From assembly GCA_002363385.1 (NCBI GenBank), contig DEVL01000003.1, positions 1,035,441 to 1,099,440 of the forward strand: a stretch of DNA of 64,000 nt. The letters are read 5' to 3'. Source of the DNA: Stenotrophomonas maltophilia (lineage in GTDB: Bacteria > Pseudomonadota > Gammaproteobacteria > Xanthomonadales > Xanthomonadaceae). The notes under the pieces are model-generated. The model worked only from the letters and a program-made list of their open reading frames with translations. It made no database searches and had not been told where the DNA came from. Every line of letters starts with the position of its first letter. The first letter of the stretch is position 1. Below are positions 59,582 through 64,000 of this stretch, piece by piece. The translations under genes were made by a program, and so were the position numbers.

Positions 59582-60187
59582 ATGCGCTTTGAACCGATGT
59601 CACTGCCCGCCGGGCAGCTTGCCGAGCTGGAGACCGCCTACGCCCTGCCGCCGCGGGCGTACCACAACTGGTCACATGTGCAGGCCGTTCTGCAGCACTG
59701 CGGCACGGTCGCCGCGTCTGGCCCGGGCTGGCGCCAGCCGCGCGAGGTGCAGCTGGCCGCGCTGTATCACGATGCCATCTATGAGGCCGGCCGCAACGAC
59801 AACGAAGCGCGCTCGGCGGACATGGCACGTGAGGCCATCGGGCGCTGGCTGCCGGGTGCCGGGATCGATGCGGCGCGGGTGGTCGAGCTGATCGAGCTGA
59901 CCGCCCGCCACAGCAAGCTCGGGCCTGGCGACGTGGATCCAGAGGCCGCCCTGTTCCTGGACTGCGACATGGCGATCCTGGGCGCACCGGCGGCGGTGTT
60001 TGATGCCTACGACCGCGGCATCGCCGAGGAGTACGCCGGGCACGTGCCGGGCTTCCTGTTCCGGCTCAACCGCCGGCGCTTCCTCAAGCAGGTGCTGGGG
60101 CAACCGCGGATCTTCCTGAGCGACTTCTTCCATCAGCGCCTGGATGCCGCCGCACGCGACAACCTGCGTCGCCGGGTCGAGCGCTGA
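59582..60187 (+). CDS. HD-domain metal-dependent phosphohydrolase
   Basis: A 201-residue predicted hydrolase of the HD superfamily. Metal-binding signatures: YHNWSHV (H28, H32), YHDAIYE (H63-D64) and LDCDMAILGA. Family members with YHxWxH are annotated as predicted metal-dependent HD phosphohydrolases with unknown substrates. The start at 59582 (MRFEPMSLPAG) is chosen because the upstream open frame is not protein-like; ATG 59597 is another candidate. The short Oxidored-like gene follows. Confidence 0.85.
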   Translation: MRFEPMSLPAGQLAELETAYALPPRAYHNWSHVQAVLQHCGTVAASGPGWRQPREVQLAALYHDAIYEAGRNDNEARSADMAREAIGRWLPGAGIDAARVVELIELTARHSKLGPGDVDPEAALFLDCDMAILGAPAAVFDAYDRGIAEEYAGHVPGFLFRLNRRRFLKQVLGQPRIFLSDFFHQRLDAAARDNLRRRVER

Positions 60188-60250
60188 ACCACGGCGGCCA
60201 TGAGCCACGCCCGCTACACTGTGCGCGCTGTTTTCCCTACGTGTGTGGCC

Positions 60251-60430
60251 ATGTCCGTGTCCGTTCCAGAGTCCGATCCACGTCCGCAGCCGCCGGAAGA
60301 ACCCGGCCCCAACGAGTGCTGCGGCAGTGGCTGCCCGCTGTGCGTGCTGGATCTGTACAGCGATGAGCTGCAGCGCTACCGCGCGGCGCTGGCCGCCTGG
60401 AACCAGCGTCACCCCGAGGCCACTGACTGA
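60251..60430 (+). CDS. Oxidoreductase-like domain small protein
   Basis: A 59-residue protein matching the short Oxidored-like domain: PPEEPGPNECCGSGCPLCVLDLYSDELQ, with CC-x3-C-x2-C. This N-terminal domain occurs in eukaryotic oxidoreductase-like proteins and as stand-alone proteins in proteobacteria. The cysteines may bind metal. ATG 60251 is preferred over an in-frame codon 51 bp earlier because the domain begins right after. It lies 14 bp before the DUF998 gene. Confidence 0.78.
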   Translation: MSVSVPESDPRPQPPEEPGPNECCGSGCPLCVLDLYSDELQRYRAALAAWNQRHPEATD

Positions 60431-60444
60431 CCCCAGGAGCCGCG

Positions 60445-61092
60445 ATGTCGCTTCCCCTGCCACGCCCTTCCCGCTGGCCCGCGCAGCATCACGGACGCGT
60501 TGCCCTGCTCACGCTGGTAGCGCTGGCGCTGTTCGTGGCCACCGCGCTGTGGACGCAATGGGCGCGCGATGATCTGGACTGGGTGCAGGCCACGCTGAGC
60601 CTGTACCTGCATGGCCCGTGGGGGCTGGCCCTTCGCACCGCGTACTGCGTACTGGCGCTGGCGATCATGCTGCTGGCAGTGTCGTTGCATGCCAACAGCC
60701 GATCACCCCGCCGCAGTGCGGCCGCGCCGCTGCTGTTCTGGGGGGCCGCGCTGGGGTTGATGGGGGTGGCGATCGGCGACAGCTGGCTGCCCGACCGTGC
60801 GCCGCTGCTGGCGCCGCTGGTGCACGGGTTGTCGGCCAATACCGCGTTCCTGTGCGTGAGCGCGGCGATGCTGCTACAGAGCTGGTACCTGCGCGCCGAT
60901 CCGCACTGGCGCGACTGGGCCGGGCCGGCCTGGTGGTGGGCCTGGCTGTGCTTCGTGCTGCTGTGGCTGCACGTGCTGTGGCGTGGCCCGCCGCGCGGCG
61001 CCGGGCAGAAGCTGGTGATCGCGGTGGTGCTGGTGTGGCTGGTCGCGGTGGCCTGGCAGCTGTGGCGGCAGGCGCGTCGCGATGCGCACTGA
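60445..61092 (+). CDS. DUF998-like membrane protein
   Basis: A 215-residue protein with six hydrophobic segments (about 18-37, 50-80, 92-110, 125-145, 155-175, 185-205) and a DUF998-like pattern (DLDWVQATLSLYLHGPWGL, ALGLMGVAIGDSWLPD, HGLSANTAFLCV). Function unknown. CAGGAG precedes ATG 60445. It closes a short run (HD hydrolase, Oxidored-like, DUF998) before the AcvB-like gene. Confidence 0.78.
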   Translation: MSLPLPRPSRWPAQHHGRVALLTLVALALFVATALWTQWARDDLDWVQATLSLYLHGPWGLALRTAYCVLALAIMLLAVSLHANSRSPRRSAAAPLLFWGAALGLMGVAIGDSWLPDRAPLLAPLVHGLSANTAFLCVSAAMLLQSWYLRADPHWRDWAGPAWWWAWLCFVLLWLHVLWRGPPRGAGQKLVIAVVLVWLVAVAWQLWRQARRDAH

Positions 61093-61170
61093 GCGTCCGG
61101 CCACGCTGTGTACATGCCCTTGGCAGGGCAGGGGCGTATCGTTGGCGCACTAGTCATGGGATGCGCGACG

Positions 61171-62517
61171 ATGCGGCAAGCCGGTTGGGGGATGATGCTG
61201 GGTGTGATGCTGGCGGGGATGTCCGGACAGGCGCTGGCCGCGCCGCCGCAGCAGCTCAGTCACGGGCGTTTCGAGAACGTGCCGGTGTATCTGCCGGACG
61301 GTCGCCCGCAACGGGTGGTGGTGTGGTTTGACGGTACCGCCAGCCATGCCGACAGCCAGCAGCGCATCGAGGCATTGCGCGCCGATGGCGCCCTGGTCGC
61401 CCAGGTCGATGTCGCACACCTGCGCCAGGTGCTGGGCCGCGAGAAGAGCGGTGATTGCGCGTTCGGCGCCGGCGATGTGGAGAATTTCTCGCGCTGGTTC
61501 CAGGCCTATCTGCACGTGCCGGGCTATCACCTGCCGCTGATCGGCGGCGATGGCGAGGGTGCGGCGCTGGCGTACGCGGTAGCCGCGGAGGCGGATACGC
61601 AGGTGTTCGCCGGACTGCTCACCACGGGCTTCTGCCCGTCGGGCGTGCGCGAGCGCAAGGTCTGCGGCGCCGGCAGCAGCCACGGTCGCCTGCAGCCGGC
61701 TGAACTGAATTTCCCCTGGTTGAACGCCGCCGGCGATGTGCATTGCCCGGCCGGCGAGTCGGCTGCGTTCGTGCGCAAGGTCGGCATGGGGCGCCAGTTC
61801 GAGCGCACCGCGCGGGGCGACGCGTTGCCCGGCGTGCTGGCCGCAGCAAAGGTGATCGGCGCGCAGAAGGGGGTCAGCCTGGCGCCGCCGCCGGACGATC
61901 TCAAGGGCCTGCCGGTGGTGGATGTACCGACGACCAAGCCGGGCGACACCTTCGCCATCTTCGTTTCCGGCGACGGCGGCTGGGCGGGGCTGGACAAGGA
62001 GGTTGCCGCGTCGCTGAGCGAGGCCGGGGTACCGGTGGTGGGCGTGGATTCGCTGCGCTACTTCTGGACCGCACGCACGCCTGAAGGCTTCGCCCGGGAT
62101 CTGGAACGCATCGCCACGCACTACAGCCGCCAGTGGCAGCGTCGCAACGTGGTGCTGGTCGGTTTCTCGCAGGGCGCCGATGTGCTGCCGGCGGCAATCA
62201 ACCAGCTGTCACCGGCTACGCGGGAATCGGTCTCGATGATCGCGCTGCTGTCGGTGGGCAAGACCGCCGACTACGAGTTCCATGTCAGCAACTGGCTCGG
62301 CGGCGGTGGCGATGGCCTGCCGATCGCGCCGGAGGTGGCCAAGCTGCCCGCCGGTAAAACGTGGTGCGTCTACGGCGAAGACGATGGCGACGCGCTGTGC
62401 CCGTCGCTTCCGGCCGGTGGCAATGCGCAGGTCATCAAGCTCCCCGGCGACCATCACTTCAAGGGCGATTATGACCGCCTCGCCGACACCATCGTGCAGC
62501 ATCTGCCGGCGCGCTGA
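61171..62517 (+). CDS. AcvB/VirJ-like periplasmic lipid hydrolase
   Basis: A 448-residue secreted alpha/beta-hydrolase with a signal peptide (about 1-23, cut after ALA). Two tandem hydrolase-like halves; the C-terminal VirJ domain has the nucleophile S333 in VGFSQGAD and a His near the end (PGDHHFKGDYD, H428). AcvB of Agrobacterium and its homologues hydrolyse lysyl-phosphatidylglycerol made by LpiA/MprF. The convergent neighbour here is an MprF-type gene, 27 bp away, which supports that role. The start at ATG 61171 is chosen by ribosome site; ATG 61156 is possible. Confidence 0.85.
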   Translation: MRQAGWGMMLGVMLAGMSGQALAAPPQQLSHGRFENVPVYLPDGRPQRVVVWFDGTASHADSQQRIEALRADGALVAQVDVAHLRQVLGREKSGDCAFGAGDVENFSRWFQAYLHVPGYHLPLIGGDGEGAALAYAVAAEADTQVFAGLLTTGFCPSGVRERKVCGAGSSHGRLQPAELNFPWLNAAGDVHCPAGESAAFVRKVGMGRQFERTARGDALPGVLAAAKVIGAQKGVSLAPPPDDLKGLPVVDVPTTKPGDTFAIFVSGDGGWAGLDKEVAASLSEAGVPVVGVDSLRYFWTARTPEGFARDLERIATHYSRQWQRRNVVLVGFSQGADVLPAAINQLSPATRESVSMIALLSVGKTADYEFHVSNWLGGGGDGLPIAPEVAKLPAGKTWCVYGEDDGDALCPSLPAGGNAQVIKLPGDHHFKGDYDRLADTIVQHLPAR

Positions 62518-62544
62518 GCGCCGGCGATCCGTGTCGGCACGGGC

Positions 62545-64000
62545 TCAGTCGTGCCGGCGCGGGTCCAGTGAGATCAGCCGGGTCGCATCCAGCAGGGCGG
62601 CGGGCAGGTGTACACCGCCCGGTGCGGCCAGATAACGTGCGCGCCAGACCGGAGCGAACTTCGACTTGAAACGGCGCAGGCCGCTGAAGCCGTAGAAGCG
62701 TTCGCCATGCCGCGCGACCACGTTGGCGAAGCGGTTCCAGCGCCCGGCCAGACGATGCTGGGCCAGCCCGGACAGCGGTGCCATGCCCAGCGAGAACCGG
62801 TGGAAGCCGTGCTCGCGGCCCCACAGGAACAGCTCGATGAACAGGAAATCCATGGTGCCCTTGGGCGCATCGTCGACGTGCCGCATCAGGTCCACCGAGA
62901 GCTCGTTTCCGGCCGGTGCCTGCCACAGATTGGCGAAGGCCACGATGCGCCCTTCGGCCTCCACCACCGCGACCGGGAAACGCGCCAGATAGGCTGCATC
63001 GAAGCTGCCGAGCGAGAACCCCTTTTCATCGCCGGCCTTGTCGTCCAGCCATTGCTGGGAGACCACTGCCAGCGCCGGCAGCAGGGCAGGTACTTCCTCG
63101 GGCATGGCGACCCGGAAGCTCAGCCCACCGCGCTTGCCGCGGTTCCAGGCCTGGCGCAGATCGGCGCGCTCGCGGCCCTCCAGGGTGAAGTCCTGCAACG
63201 GCACCATCGCCTCTTCCCCGAGCTTGACCAGGGTCAGCCCGAGGTCGAGATAGGTCTGCCAGTGCGCTTCGCCGACCTGGTAGAACACCGGGCGCAGGCC
63301 GAGCCGATCGGCTTCCTCGCGGAAGCGCCAGATCAGCGCGCGCACCACCTCGGGTGGGCCGACCGGATCGCCCATCGCGATCAAGGAGCCGCCGTAGCGC
63401 TGCATCATCACGAAGCCCCGCTGCGCTTCATCGCGCAGCACCGCCTTGTCCGCAGTGAGTACCAGGCATGCCTGGGTGTCTTCGGCGGCGGCCAGGATCG
63501 GGGCGAGCGCGTCAAGGGTAGCGGTATCGGCCGCCGGCAACGGACTGCGCGTGCTGTGCAGCAGCCGCGCCAGGCCGAAGATGGTCAGCGCGATCGCCAC
63601 CAGCAACAAGGCACGCAGCGCGCGAGGCGCGTTGCCCTGCAGCGCGAACTGCCACCACAGCTCATTCTGGTATTCCACGTGGCTGTAGACGAAGAACAGC
63701 AGCCAGATCACCGCGACCAGCACCAGGCCGAGGTTGCGGATCCACGGCCACGACCAGGCTTCGTCCAGCAGAGCGCCCTGGCGATAGAACTCGCGGCGCG
63801 AGGCCCACAGTGCGGCCGCCACCAGCAGGGCGGACAGCGCGATCAGCACCTGCCCACCGCGCAGCCAGATCGGCAACGGGGACAACACGCAGATGCCGAG
63901 CGCGAGCATCCACGCAGCATGGCTGCGCCGCTGCAGGCCCTGACCGATCAACAGCAGCGCGACACCGGCCAGACTGCCAAGCAGGTGCGAGGTTTCCAGG
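62545..64000 (-). CDS. mprF: MprF-type lysylphosphatidylglycerol synthase (5' part beyond window)
   Basis: The open frame runs off the right edge, so only the C-terminal 484 residues are seen. It contains the end of a membrane domain (hydrophobic segments including ALLLIGQGLQ and LALGICVLSPLP) and the cytosolic GNAT-fold DUF2156 domain (from about DALAPILAAAEDT to the end) that transfers lysine from charged tRNA to phosphatidylglycerol. Stretches such as YGGSLIAMGDPVGPPEVV and KGTMDFLFIELFLWGREHGF fit the family. It raises resistance to cationic peptides. No start codon is given because none is visible in the window. Confidence 0.9.
   Translation of the reverse strand, partial: LETSHLLGSLAGVALLLIGQGLQRRSHAAWMLALGICVLSPLPIWLRGGQVLIALSALLVAAALWASRREFYRQGALLDEAWSWPWIRNLGLVLVAVIWLLFFVYSHVEYQNELWWQFALQGNAPRALRALLLVAIALTIFGLARLLHSTRSPLPAADTATLDALAPILAAAEDTQACLVLTADKAVLRDEAQRGFVMMQRYGGSLIAMGDPVGPPEVVRALIWRFREEADRLGLRPVFYQVGEAHWQTYLDLGLTLVKLGEEAMVPLQDFTLEGRERADLRQAWNRGKRGGLSFRVAMPEEVPALLPALAVVSQQWLDDKAGDEKGFSLGSFDAAYLARFPVAVVEAEGRIVAFANLWQAPAGNELSVDLMRHVDDAPKGTMDFLFIELFLWGREHGFHRFSLGMAPLSGLAQHRLAGRWNRFANVVARHGERFYGFSGLRRFKSKFAPVWRARYLAAPGGVHLPAALLDATRLISLDPRRHD

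Overview
The window is chromosomal DNA from a high-GC gammaproteobacterium of the Xanthomonadaceae, most likely Stenotrophomonas or a close relative. The evidence is the conserved core run rpoE-rseA-mucD-lepA-lepB-DUF4845-rnc-era-recO, Xanthomonadaceae-type gene neighbours, and a GTAG-ended palindrome of the SMAG (Stenotrophomonas GTAG) repeat type at 11.7 kb. No prophage, insertion sequence, CRISPR array, tRNA or rRNA was seen. One inverted-repeat element lies at 118-297.

Layout. 0.4-6.8 kb: an envelope-modification locus (EptA phosphoethanolamine transferase, PAP2 phosphatase, ArnT-like glycosyltransferase) divergent from a ColR/ColS-like two-component pair. 6.9-15.5 kb: DUF819 transporter, CstA pyruvate transporter with its YbdD partner, two pirins, and a FadJ-type beta-oxidation enzyme. 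15.7-24.5 kb: the sigma-E operon with an apparent autoregulatory promoter, then translation, secretion and RNA-processing genes. 24.6-32.7 kb: a receiver-Hpt protein, RlmD, a CYTH protein, a FrnE-like thiol oxidoreductase, then NagZ, hypoxanthine phosphoribosyltransferase and methylthioinosine/adenosine phosphorylase with overlapping ends, a cold-shock protein and a flavin monooxygenase. 33.3-39.0 kb: the complete ligase-associated DNA damage response cassette (PdeM, Lhr-like helicase, ATP-dependent ligase, MBL exonuclease), divergent from an AidB-like gene. 40.8-50.2 kb: two alanine-rich lipoproteins, a thiolase, a subtilisin autotransporter, leucine dehydrogenase, an HDOD protein behind a sigma-28-like promoter, and a phospholipase-D family enzyme. 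50.2-62.5 kb: small housekeeping genes plus an ECF sigma / anti-sigma / DUF4097 operon. 61.2-64 kb: an AcvB/VirJ-like protein convergent with an MprF-type lysyl-phosphatidylglycerol synthase cut by the window edge.

Themes. Envelope homeostasis recurs: lipid A decoration, aminoacyl-phospholipid synthesis and hydrolysis, two ECF sigma systems, periplasmic proteolysis, a mechanosensitive channel and several lipoproteins. The most distinctive new observation is a pair of promoters with the same sequence, TTAAACCTT-N13-GCATCCAA, facing outward between a 63-residue lipoprotein gene and the ECF sigma gene at 53.5 kb. This suggests one sigma factor drives both its own operon and the lipoprotein. Coordinates are from direct reading. 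Start codons were chosen by Shine-Dalgarno match, signal peptide and family N-terminus. No database search was possible.
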